From the NCBI GenBank assembly GCA_002633025.1, contig NMRB01001408.1, positions 46,620 through 110,619 on the forward strand: 64,000 nt of DNA, given 5' to 3'. The position numbers were made by a program, and so were the translations under genes. The notes under the pieces were generated by a model. The model worked only from the letters and a program-made list of their open reading frames with translations, was not told the DNA's origin and searched no databases. The stretch's first letter is position 1. Each line of letters begins with the position of its first letter. This document shows positions 48,859 through 64,000 of the stretch, in pieces. This stretch comes from Notospermus geniculatus (taxonomy: Eukaryota; Nemertea; Pilidiophora; Heteronemertea; Lineidae).

Positions 48859-51320
48859 GTGCAGTGACGTCCGAGGACGAGATTTCATCACGACGCATTT
48901 TCATCAGGTTACTGTTTTCGCAACTTTTATTGACAAGTAGCTGGACTGTACAATGAGAAAATTTCAAAAGTTTTCTATGATTTTCGTTTATGCGTTAAAG
49001 AAATCTGTCGTGGTCACCACACCACCAAATGCATGAATTTACCGCGGAAAGAGAGGACTGAATTCTCCCCCCGTGGTTAAATCATACTCGTAGTGTGGTA
49101 TAGTAGGCAACACGACGTGGTCACAAACTACCGGTACATTCCGTTTTGAACCAACCATTTATGTGATACGGTATTCTATTAATACCTTGGTATCTCGTGC
49201 GTATGTTTCAAATGGATAATGCATTAGCCTCATTCTGAATGCAGCGGGTCTGGGTGACACAACCAAGACCCGCTCAGTGTAATGGCGTGCGTCCAACATT
49301 TCTCGCTTCGAGCATTCAGCAAGGTAGTGCAGCGAATGTCAGCCAGGTGGATACTCAGTGACCTATCCCAACGAGGTTTTGTACCATTAGGTACATTTCC
49401 TGCGGATAATCCGTTGAAGAAAGCGCCCTGCGACCTCATTTCGACTCCTGCAGCTTGCTGCTACCGCTGCACACAGATGTACACGATGTAGGCACGATGT
49501 ACAGGTTTGTACACACAGTGCGTGATTCACTGATGTCGCGTCATCGACGGAGCGTCCTCCCTGATATCTTAGGCCTATTTATTGCAATCAAACTGCACTG
49601 AACCTATGTATACTATGTTTAGTTTGAGGTATTTTAGAATAGAAATTAAACCCTCGGCTTCGGGTCTTGGTTGCGACACCAAACCCGCTCGGGTGGAGCA
49701 AAAATTCCGTCCAAACCCTCGGCGCTCCTTAACCCTGGAATGAAAGATCACTGTTGTTACGAGACTCTATTTCACTATGTATTTTCTACTCCAACACCTT
49801 ACAGGTTGCTTGAGAATAGAGACTTTTCGCAGCAGCCTGTCAATCTGAAGAGGTCGCCACCATCGTTCCTCGGCTCAGACCTCTGAAAAGGGCCGGAACC
49901 CAGCACAAGATTCTTGTGCTCATCGATTTTACAAACTATTTGATACAATAATCATACCAAAAATTAGAATTTGTTCAAGCATTTGTAAAAATATTACTAT
50001 TTTGACATTCCGTTGGGTATTCAATGTTTTATAAAGGAACAAAGTACGAACTCTTTCGAATCCCAACGCAATTGGTTATGCAACAGTCAGAAATTCATCC
50101 GCCTTGACCAATGCATTTGCATTGTGCAAAAGTAGTACCGGTCTAGCCCTTTCCAGAGTTGTGGCATTGAACTCTGTGTACGAGATTGAGCAGCCTGTAT
50201 TCGCCACTTCATTGCCCACTGTCATTTACACTCTTGAGAGATCTTGGTGGGCCCTATGGGACTTTTGATCAAGAAGTTTTGCGGGATTTTATTCAGGCCA
50301 ACGCCCATGCAGTCGTGGAAGCACATGTCAGACCCGTGTCCATCTCAGAAACATAAGCTCTCTGTTGGGCTAGTCTCATCAAGGACCATTATCAGTGACA
50401 TGGGGCCTTTGTTGGGCATGCCTGAACAGATATGGATAACTTGAGATTGATGAGCCAACTATATGGATGCAAAAGATGCGGCTTGTGAGGGCGCTGTTTT
50501 TTTTATATGACCCGATTCGGGTGTGCATGAGTGTGACATGGGTTCAGTTGTCAAGGGATATGGCGCTCTGGGAAGGGGGCCTACCAACACTACCATACAC
50601 CCGCTTCCTCGATGTAATACGCTAATAGCGGCCTATCGAGTACAAAAAGAAGAAGAAGAAGAACACTGTTATGTCATGTTGATTTACTAACATGAATTAA
50701 AGTCAAAGTATGATTCTCTTTTGTTTTGAACAAAGAGTGTCACACTTAGACTTTAAGCAGTTTTATAAATATGGGCCCAGGGTCTGTTCATAAACAACAT
50801 ACTTACTGGGTGATATTTCTCTTGTGTTGAATAAAGGATAAGTGTCACTTGAGTACATATGTAGTTATGAATATCGGCCCTGTACCTATAAAATACATGT
50901 TATATGATATCATCCAATTTTAACTTTTTTAGGAAAAAATAGTATGCCGTGCGTCGAAGCGATGAAAAAAGTGGAATAATTTGAGATGAACTGGCTTCAG
51001 GTTTTAGATTGTCGGTATATCTTCTCATCGAATACTATTGATCGCGGATTAGGATCTCCACTCAGAATCCGACCCATTCAATCGACATTTGTACAGGTGA
51101 ATTTTTTTCGTTCTTGAAATTAATCCGTTCCTTCGTCTCTGTATTAAATGACCGTTGGAAACAACAGAAAATTTGACACCCGATTTCATCGACAATAAGT
51201 TTTCAGAGTGAAGTGTCAAATTCAACTTGAATATAAATTTCAAGGTCGGAAGTCTTAAATATTAGTTCTGTTGTAACCATGGTAACTGAAGATCAATCAG
51301 CGACACGCGAATTCACTTGG
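48859..51320. other. Spacer between GPCR paralogs 2 and 3
   Basis: Contains the conserved downstream block (50250-50444), a short AAG/GAA run near 50646-50661 and the paralog 3 leader. No further gene is recognised. Confidence 0.5.
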
Positions 51321-51495
51321 ATGATTTTCTTAGCATTTGCAACTTAGTTTCTCCAATGCTGAGTGCAATTACTTATCACTTCGCAGTCTGTCAGCGACTT
51401 GCTCCCGACGAAAATCTCATTGATTTGCAATGAGTGGTATTCCTTTGAGGTAGGCCCTTATTATTTTCTCCTGTCCTCATGTCCTGCGCGGTGTA

Positions 51496-52894
51496 ATGGC
51501 AGGCAGTGCAACATTCTCTCCCAGCGGGCAGCCACTTCACGGCAATTCAACTGCTGCAGTGGTCACCTACCCAGAATCTGAATATCGCTTTCTACAGCTT
51601 GTCCTCATTAACATGTTAAAATGGACGCCGGTTTTTTACGGTACGCTTGGAATTATCGGAAATATCACCTCTTTCCTTGTGACCACCAAGAAAAGCAACC
51701 GAAATATCAGTACGTGTGTCTACATGAGTGCACTCTCTGTGCTGGACACATTCGGTCTCATACACATATTATTCTACCGTATCCTGTACATTCACGGACA
51801 TGGTTTAGCCATTCCAGATCGACGAAACAACCTCATGTAAGTACTAGATTTTTCACGGATATTTTCGTGTTCTGACGTGTCAGCTCTAAAGATTGTGAAG
51901 AGCGCAAAAATCTCTGATACAAACTACCAAATTAACATACTGTAAGGCCCAGGGTAAATGGCGGCCATCTTGAAAATGGGACCTTTCCGCGGACGCCTTT
52001 CAGTGATCATTTTATCTATTTTTGGTCAGTGTTGAAATCACACTTGAACCTTTTGGGGATCTAATAACCGGACTAAACGTGTAATTTCATCATGACGGTG
52101 ATTTCTTGAGAGCTTCTCGCTAAATATCGCGTCGGTGCACATGTAAACACTTACGTAATGATTTCATTTTCAGCTACCTCTGGTATTGGTCCTACACTGC
52201 AGGGATGTCGTCAGGGATGTATCTCGCTTACATGAGCATGGATAGAGCTTTTGCAATCACATACCCACTCAAAGCGAAGACGGTTTGCACAGCGTCACGA
52301 GCCAAGAAAGCAGTTATTATAACTTTCTTCATACCGGCGATCCTGAATGCTAATATGTTTTTCACATATCAGCTAAGTACAGATGTTTATACGAAGTTAG
52401 AAATGGTTGATCTCGACTATCCTGAGCCCATTTGGGTGGAACAGGTCGTTGCTGCTTATATGTTTGCCCTTGGTACAGTCGTACCTTTTATTATCATCGT
52501 GACGTGTAACACCATCATCATCGTTAACGTTCGTCGGGCAGCAATAAGTCGAAGCAAGATGGGGACTGCCGGCGGCGGTGGCGCCACCACTGAGGAGCGC
52601 CACCTTACTCGAATGTTAATCCTGGTGGCAGCTGCTTATGTCGTTCTTTCAATACCAATGCGACTGTTTGACATGATGTTCTCCATTCCGGCAGTGATCG
52701 AAAGATATGATATGAGTAACCCTTATTGGCGTCTGAGGTTCAATGTTGAATATTGGGTTGTGGCAGAAATGTGGAATTCGAATTTCGCCGTAAATTTTTA
52801 CCTCTATTTTCTCGGTGGCGGTAAGAAGTACAGGAGGGATGCCTTGCAGGTGTACTTGACGTGCTTAAGAATAAAGAATAAGAAAGCCACCTGA
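51496..52894 (+). CDS. Class A (rhodopsin-like) GPCR paralog 3
   Basis: Two exons (51496-51836 and 52174-52894), 353 aa. The start reads MAGSATF in place of MARIVAF; the rest of exon 1 matches the other copies. Exon 2 is closest to paralog 1 (LNANMFFTYQL, MVDLDYPEPIWVEQVV), with Asp-Arg-Ala at the DRY position and NFAVNFYLYFLGGGKKYRRD in TM7. The leader uORF is broken after eight codons, and a CAT-to-GGT-rich change precedes the ATG, so translation may differ. The reading frame is intact. Confidence 0.87.
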
Positions 52895-53344
52895 GAACTG
52901 AAATTAACAGCACAGATTTTCGAATGGTGAACGGGCGCCAATTTTGCGGGGGGTTTTCGTCAGCAGGTGCAGTGACGTCAGAGGACGAGACTTTTACGAC
53001 GCGTTGTCATCAAGTTATTTTTCGCAATTTTTATTGAAAAGTAGGTTACACTGTATAGGCCTACAAAGAGAAAATTAAGTTTTCTATGGTTTTCGTTTGC
53101 CGGGTAGCCTACGCGTTTAAGAAATTTGTCGTGGTCACCACACCATCAAATGCATGAATTTACCACGGAAAGAGAGGACTGAATTCTCCCCGAGGTTAAA
53201 TCATTACTCGTAGTGTGGTAGGCAACAGGACGGCTGCTTATACGAAATTTCTCTCACCGAAGTGGTCACAGCTTCTTTAACAAACCACACGGCATTTTCT
53301 CCTCCGACAGACACCTTTATAATACAGGTTGCTTGAGATAGTAT

Positions 53345-53605
53345 ACAGGGGCGTAGCTAGCTTTTATGGCCAAATAGGGGGCAAATTGATTGAGTCTGGA
53401 GGGCGAAGGTGGAGGGGGTCTGGGAGTGCTCCCCCAGAAAAAATTGAAAATCTACATCCTCTCAGATGCATTTTCCACACATCTGACACCACAATAACTT
53501 GGCTTGAAGAGGGAAAATGACCTTTTAGGGTTTTGTCCCGTTTGCTCTGGGGAGGGGCATTTGCCAACCCTGCCCTCGCCCACCCGCTAGCTACACTCTA
53601 GGTAG
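53345..53605. repeat. Non-autonomous element with GGGGCGTAGCTAGC end
   Basis: The left end CAGGGGCGTAGCTAGC and right end GCTAGCTACACTCTAG are imperfect inverted repeats. Such ends are typical of hAT-type non-autonomous elements. No coding capacity. Confidence 0.55.
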
Positions 53606-54059
53606 GGCCTATACCGGTAGCGACTTAGCCGCTTTATCGTCACTTCATTGCCCACTTTATTGTACATGTAGCTAAGGGCTCATTCTCAGTTTTGTAATGT
53701 TGACAGATCTTGATGTGGGACTGCGACTTTTTGATCAAGAAGTTTTGCGGGATTTTATTCATGCCGACCCCCGCCCTAATCGCGGATTACAACTGCAAGC
53801 ACATGTCACCCATGTGTCCATCTCAGGAACATTTTAGGCTCTCTGTTGGGCTAGTCTCATCAAGGACCATTATCAGTGACATTGGATCTTTGTTGGGCAT
53901 GCCTAAATAGAGACGGGACTTGGAGTGAGGAGCCATGGATGCAAAAGATGAGACGGTTTTGTGAGGGCGCTGTTCTTTTGATAGGCCTGACCCGATTCGG
54001 GTGGGAGTGTCATTATGGTTTCCGATCTCAAGATCGGAAACCATATTGTGTTTGGTCAT

Positions 54060-54115
54060 GGTGTCTGTCTGTGTGTGTGTGTATCTGTGTGTGTGTGTGT
54101 GTGTCTGTCTGTCTG
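54060..54115. repeat. (TG)n/(TCTG)n microsatellite
   Basis: A run of TG dinucleotides interrupted by TCTG units. It lies just after a perfect 28-bp palindrome centred at 54030 (GGTTTCCGATCT and its complement). Confidence 0.85.
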
Positions 54116-54611
54116 TTCAGTCTGTCACGCCTGTAACTTTGTTCCTGCAAGAGCTACAGACCTGATGTGACCTATCCCCAGGTAACATGACCTGAGCTAC
54201 AAGATGGAATGAAAATTTCAGGTCTCCGATATCTGGTTCATGGTGAAATTGATATATCAAAAGTTGAGATTTTGTCTGTCACACTTTTGTTTCTTGAATA
54301 ACTTGTCTCCAAGGCCAGCTAGAGCACCAGTAACAAGTTCCTTCCCTATGTTTATGACCCTTGGCAAGATACTGGCATCAACGAATTTATTGTCCAGTGT
54401 CAGCATCATAATGATATTGATATATCAAATTTGATATTTTGACATATCGGGAGATCTGCCACAGTAAGTGACTTGAAACTGGTATCACAACATCATTGCT
54501 CATCCACGGATGTTATTGCAACTGAAATTTTCAGTTTGCACCTGCTCGGTCGCATGATATTTGCTGATATCGTGGTGAGATTTGATATTCAAATTTGATA
54601 ACATGACATAA

Positions 54612-55140
54612 GTCAGAATCTGGTGATGGTAGAAGCCTAAAACCTTCACCTACACCTAGGTTATCAAGGATGAGCTTTCAGATTACGCAATGACCTTGAA
54701 GGTCAGAGGTCAAGGTCAAGGTCAAACAGTTCTAAAGCGCAAATCTCCTCGGAATTTCAGGAGAAAACGAACTAGTAACCTGAATTAACCATCCCCGATA
54801 GGCTTATATCAGGGATCCTGTTCCAGTTACGCAATACTTCTCAAGGTCAAAGGTCAAGGTCACAGTCAACCATCACAAATAACATGAGACAGAACCTGGT
54901 GATGGTGGAAGCCTAAAACCTTCATCTACACCTACGTTATCTAGGATGAGCTTTCATATTACGCAATGACCTTGAAGGTCAGAGGTCAAGGTCAAACAGT
55001 TCTAAAGTGCAAATCTGCTCAGAATTTCAGGAGAAAACTAATTACAAGACTGAATTAACCATCTCCTATAAGTTTAATCAAGTAATGCCCGTTCCAGTCA
55101 CGCAATACTTCTCAAGGTCAGAGGTCAAGGTCACAGTTAA
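54612..55140. repeat. Two ~265-bp tandem units rich in AGGTCA half-sites
   Basis: Units starting at about 54618 and 54895 share GGTAGAAGCCTAAAACCTTC-like starts. Each carries clusters such as AAGGTCAGAGGTCAAGGTCA. They are non-coding and could bind nuclear receptors, but the motif may simply be part of the repeat. Confidence 0.7.
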
Positions 55141-55588
55141 TTAGCTCTAGAGTAGTAAACTTCTCATCGGAAACCATTGACATCGCTCCGATGTCCTTTT
55201 CTTGTTTTCCAAGAATTTGGGCAAATTATTAGGTCAGGGTAATGATGCAATAAAGAACCACATGTTTTCGGAACACAAAAATGCACATATTTTGGTCGAG
55301 ATTGACGCCACGTGCAGCTTCCAGGATACAGCCTGCAGCCTGCTCACCTGACGCCCCGCCTCCGAATACATTACTGTAACCAGTGATATTTTTCCTTATA
55401 TCTTTGACTTGTTGCTGTTAGTAAATTTTGTAAAGTTAGTTCTAGCTTGGAGGAATTGTCCAAGGTTCTAGTTTGTACTCCATGGGTGATGTTGGCCATT
55501 CTTAAACCTTGGAACCCCCGCATGCACGAGGAACCTGATTCTCCTATGTGGTGATCCCCTCCACAATTTTCCCGCATGCGATGTTGAC

Positions 55589-55790
55589 CACAGGGACTTG
55601 AGGCATGCATTGCAGGGGTGGTGGGCGTGTTACAGAGGTCCAATAACAAACCCCCGAGTAATGCCCCGGTATACTGACGTATACCTAGTACTAGGTATAC
55701 GTCAGTATACCGGGGCATTACTCGGGGGTTTGTTATTGGACCTCTGTAACACGCCCACCACCCCTGCAATGCATGCCTCAAGTCCCTGTG
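55589..55790. mobile_element. 202-bp perfect palindrome MITE, 8-bp TSD
   Basis: Both arms read identically on opposite strands, centred at CCTAGTACTAGG. The ends CACAGGGACTTGA match the MITE at 5679-5847. ATGTTGAC flanks it at 55581-55588 and 55791-55798. The ORF read on both strands is only a consequence of the symmetry. Confidence 0.9.
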
Positions 55791-56453
55791 ATGTTGACTG
55801 AGACGAAAGTGCTGTCACTGACGTCTTCGGTCGGAAGTGCCGACTTTCATCACACAAGTTCTAAATTTCCATACGTCTCTGAGAAATATTTCACGCCCAA
55901 AAGCAGTGCGAAATTTCACAAATTAAAATTGATTATTTTCTTTCGATAGATCTTGCGGTGAGTGTCTTACCAAGCTGGCTTACTGTCGGGCTGCATGGAA
56001 TTAGTGCAATGAGGTTTACATTATCCCAACAAATGCAATGGCTGCTGTTGGTAGAGTTTTTAGGGCAGAAACCCTCTCCAAATTACGGGTTTTATCACCC
56101 ATTAGATCAACATTCTTGAGGAAGTACTGCTCTTCTGGTATGCAATAAACATCCAGTGATCCCTTTTCACCGTCATCATTGGGTGTCATGTCACCTTGTC
56201 GTCGTAATAGACGCAATAGACATCTTCAAAAAAAAGTTGGTTTTCACTTCAACAAAACCAACTTTTTTTGCAAATTTCTAATTTCAAATTATGTTTATTG
56301 TGTCCATAGGCCTATAGATGTACAACTATATTGGATGAAGATACAATAAACTTGAGTGGTGTAGGCAGAAAACGAGAGAAGAAGGGAGGGAAAGCAGAGA
56401 AGGATCTTGCAGTCCATGAGAGAGTCGGACATCCGAAGCAACACAGCAGCAGG

Positions 56454-56573
56454 TTCTTGTGGTTAGCTAGGGGACCACAGGTCCTTACACACTTTACCAG
56501 TTTACTGACAATTTTGTCAGTAAAGTGTGTAAGGACCTCTGGTCCCCTAGGCCTAGCTAACACAAGAACCTGT
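56454..56573. repeat. Hairpin element CAGGTTCTTGTG...
   Basis: Arms of about 50 bp (GGACCACAGGTCCTTACACA and near-complement) flank a 20-base loop. It lies upstream of the first thioredoxin reductase exon that I can identify. Confidence 0.7.
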
Positions 56574-56843
56574 GGTCAGAGGGACAAAAAAATGCCTAAC
56601 ATGCCTAAGAAGTAGGCCGAGGTCTCCCATCTCCTGCCCCGGCCTACATCTACTTAAGTAGGCCTTGGCCTACTGTCCTTCCTAGGCTGCTGGGCCAAGC
56701 CATACAATCCGCTGTCTGCGATGGCCTACTACCAGACACCAGCCGGACATGTGGGAGGAAACCGCAATGACATGGCCAAGTCAGATGAAGTGAACAAAAC
56801 AATCAATCAATTCTGCTGATCAATTCTGCATTCTTCTTTACAG

Positions 56844-62824
<5,981 letters not shown>

Positions 62825-63242
62825 TTTCTCCCTGCCATTGTTGATGGCGGGGAGTGTTGATTTCATCTCGGTTGTTTGCTAGTTCCAATGAACAGCCCTC
62901 AGTACAATAAAAGGTGTAAATGTCGCCCAGTCCTATGGAACAGGGTATCCAGAATTCAGTGTTGTGATTCAGAGTGGACAAATTTACCCCTTCAGCCTTA
63001 GTAGGCCTACAAGTGTCAGTCCAAAAGTTGTAGGCTGCCTGCCACTAGATATCTGAACTGGTAGGCCTAGTTAAAATCTGGGCACGCTGTACTGGGGGGT
63101 GAACGAATGGCTGAAAGCATGTCTGGAAAGCCAACTCATTCAGGATTCTCATAAAGGAATCTAATCATTTCCAAGTTAAAATGTTGATAGTCATGGTAGT
63201 GCTGGTCATTGGAACTCTTCATTGGAACTGTTCATTGGAACT

Positions 63243-63320
63243 AACTCCTCGTCTAGTATGATGATAGACGTGTAAAGTCCATAGTTGACCCGGGTCTGTT
63301 TGATGTGTGGGTGAGGAGTT
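63243..63320 (+). promoter_or_regulatory. Candidate SECIS element
   Basis: Lower helix AACTCCTC (63243-63250) pairs with GAGGAGTT (63313-63320). An internal loop is followed by the quartet TGAT (63259-63262) opposite TGAT (63301-63304), a seven-pair upper helix (63263-63269 with 63294-63300, including G-T pairs), and an unpaired AAA at 63274-63276, about 11 bases from the quartet. It lies about 425 bases after the Sec codon. This fits the animal SECIS plan. Confidence 0.7.
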
Positions 63321-63613
63321 GACAACCGTTATGAACTGTTTGTGGAGAAGGTCTCGAAAGCTTTGTCAAATTGAGACAACTTAAATAGTCGGAAGATAAT
63401 TAAAGACTATCTTCCTTCTGTTCACTGGTCAAGTGTTGAAACGGGTGATTTCAAGTTGAGTTTGGTATTGCTTGTCTCAAACCAACTTGCCTGGTATGAT
63501 TTTGGTAGAACACCTCAAATGTTATGCAATCCATTGCCAAACTTTTGTGTTTTCTAAATTGTACACATGTAGTTCATATTAATTATTTATGTGCTGTAGA
63601 TAACAGGATCTGT

Positions 63614-63619
63614 AATAAA
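63614..63619 (+). terminator. TXNRD: Polyadenylation signal AATAAA
   Basis: AATAAA downstream of the SECIS candidate is the likely distal signal of the thioredoxin reductase transcript. Another AATAAA at 62906-62911 lies before the SECIS; its use would remove that element. Confidence 0.5.
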
Positions 63620-63624
63620 CATGG

Positions 63625-64000
63625 ATGTTTTTATATTTGTCCTTGTCGATAAAGTTATCTTTGACATGGTGAAACAATAGAAGTGGACACTTTTACAGGG
63701 GATAACCTTTCCTGTTACACAAAAAGTCGCATTGTCACGACAGGTAGCGCTCCTACCTCGCACTGACCTGTCACCGCGCGCGCAACGCGTCATGGGAAAT
63801 TTTGGGACTACTTGTTGCATTTTCAAGATGGCGGGAATTCCTCGCTTCGGTTTTATAAATTGCGGAATCTCGTCAAATAGGCCTACCTAGGATGTCTCCG
63901 TGTGTGGGCATCGCATTATCCGTCATGATTATGACATACATAGGCCTATTTTGTGTGAGATATGCTGTACATGTCATGTTAGCCACTGGCAGCTAGTTGG
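63625..64000. other. Intergenic end of window
   Basis: CpG-containing sequence with CAAGATGGCGGG near 63824, a motif often seen at transcription starts. An 18-codon open stretch begins at that ATG, but nothing identifies a gene. Confidence 0.35.

Noticed and set aside
55371-55801. Identical ORFs on both strands
   Set aside because: Consequence of the perfect palindrome at 55589-55790.

Overview
The window is animal genomic DNA, most likely from a marine invertebrate and plausibly a deuterostome. Its genes have many short exons with GT-AG introns whose phases agree across every junction I could check. tRNA-derived SINEs and many palindromic MITEs are present, and short palindromes such as TACATGTA and TAGGCCTA are scattered through non-coding DNA. 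The families present are an ENaC/ASIC-type channel, a p47phox-like oxidase organizer, class A GPCRs and an animal thioredoxin reductase ending Gly-Cys-Sec-Gly. The species cannot be named from the sequence alone.

Layout. (1) 0.65-7.3 kb, plus strand: an eight-exon DEG/ENaC/ASIC-like channel gene, with a palindromic MITE inserted exactly at one splice donor and a duplicated exon next to an N. (2) 8.6-30.2 kb, minus strand: a gene with the domain order PX - SH3 - SH3 - basic Arg/Ser segment - Tyr/Pro-rich region - SH2. The first part closely resembles the NADPH-oxidase organizer p47phox (NCF1), but the C-terminus carries an SH2 domain. One of its introns holds a 14.2-kb DNA transposon (9394-23618) with long inverted repeats and a 6-bp target duplication. 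The transposon carries a DDE transposase gene and a HECT E3 ubiquitin-ligase gene. (3) 33.8-44.0 kb: a tandem duplicate of a roughly 10-kb block. One breakpoint is in the last SH2 exon and the other is in a GPCR intron. Copy A has a complete 3' end but a 2-bp frameshift in the PX/linker region. Copy B is in frame there but loses the second half of its SH2 domain. Copy A has only the first GPCR exon. (4) 43.6-52.9 kb, plus strand: three tandem two-exon class A GPCR paralogs, plus the orphan first exon in copy A. All four share a leader with a short upstream ORF. (5) 53-56.8 kb: repeats and MITEs, including a 202-bp palindrome. (6) 56.8-62.8 kb, plus strand: a selenoprotein thioredoxin reductase with an in-frame TGA (Sec) and a candidate SECIS element in the 3' region.

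How the parts relate. An oxidase organizer and a thioredoxin reductase are both redox genes, but nothing in the sequence links their regulation. The dominant process visible is recent local duplication followed by independent transposon insertions. Copies A and B, and the GPCR paralogs, serve as filled and empty sites for each other, so several MITE boundaries and target-site duplications can be read directly. The Ns at 6874 and 29011 lie where homology to another part of the window resumes. The duplications next to those two Ns may therefore be assembly joins, whereas the junction near 33769 has no N.
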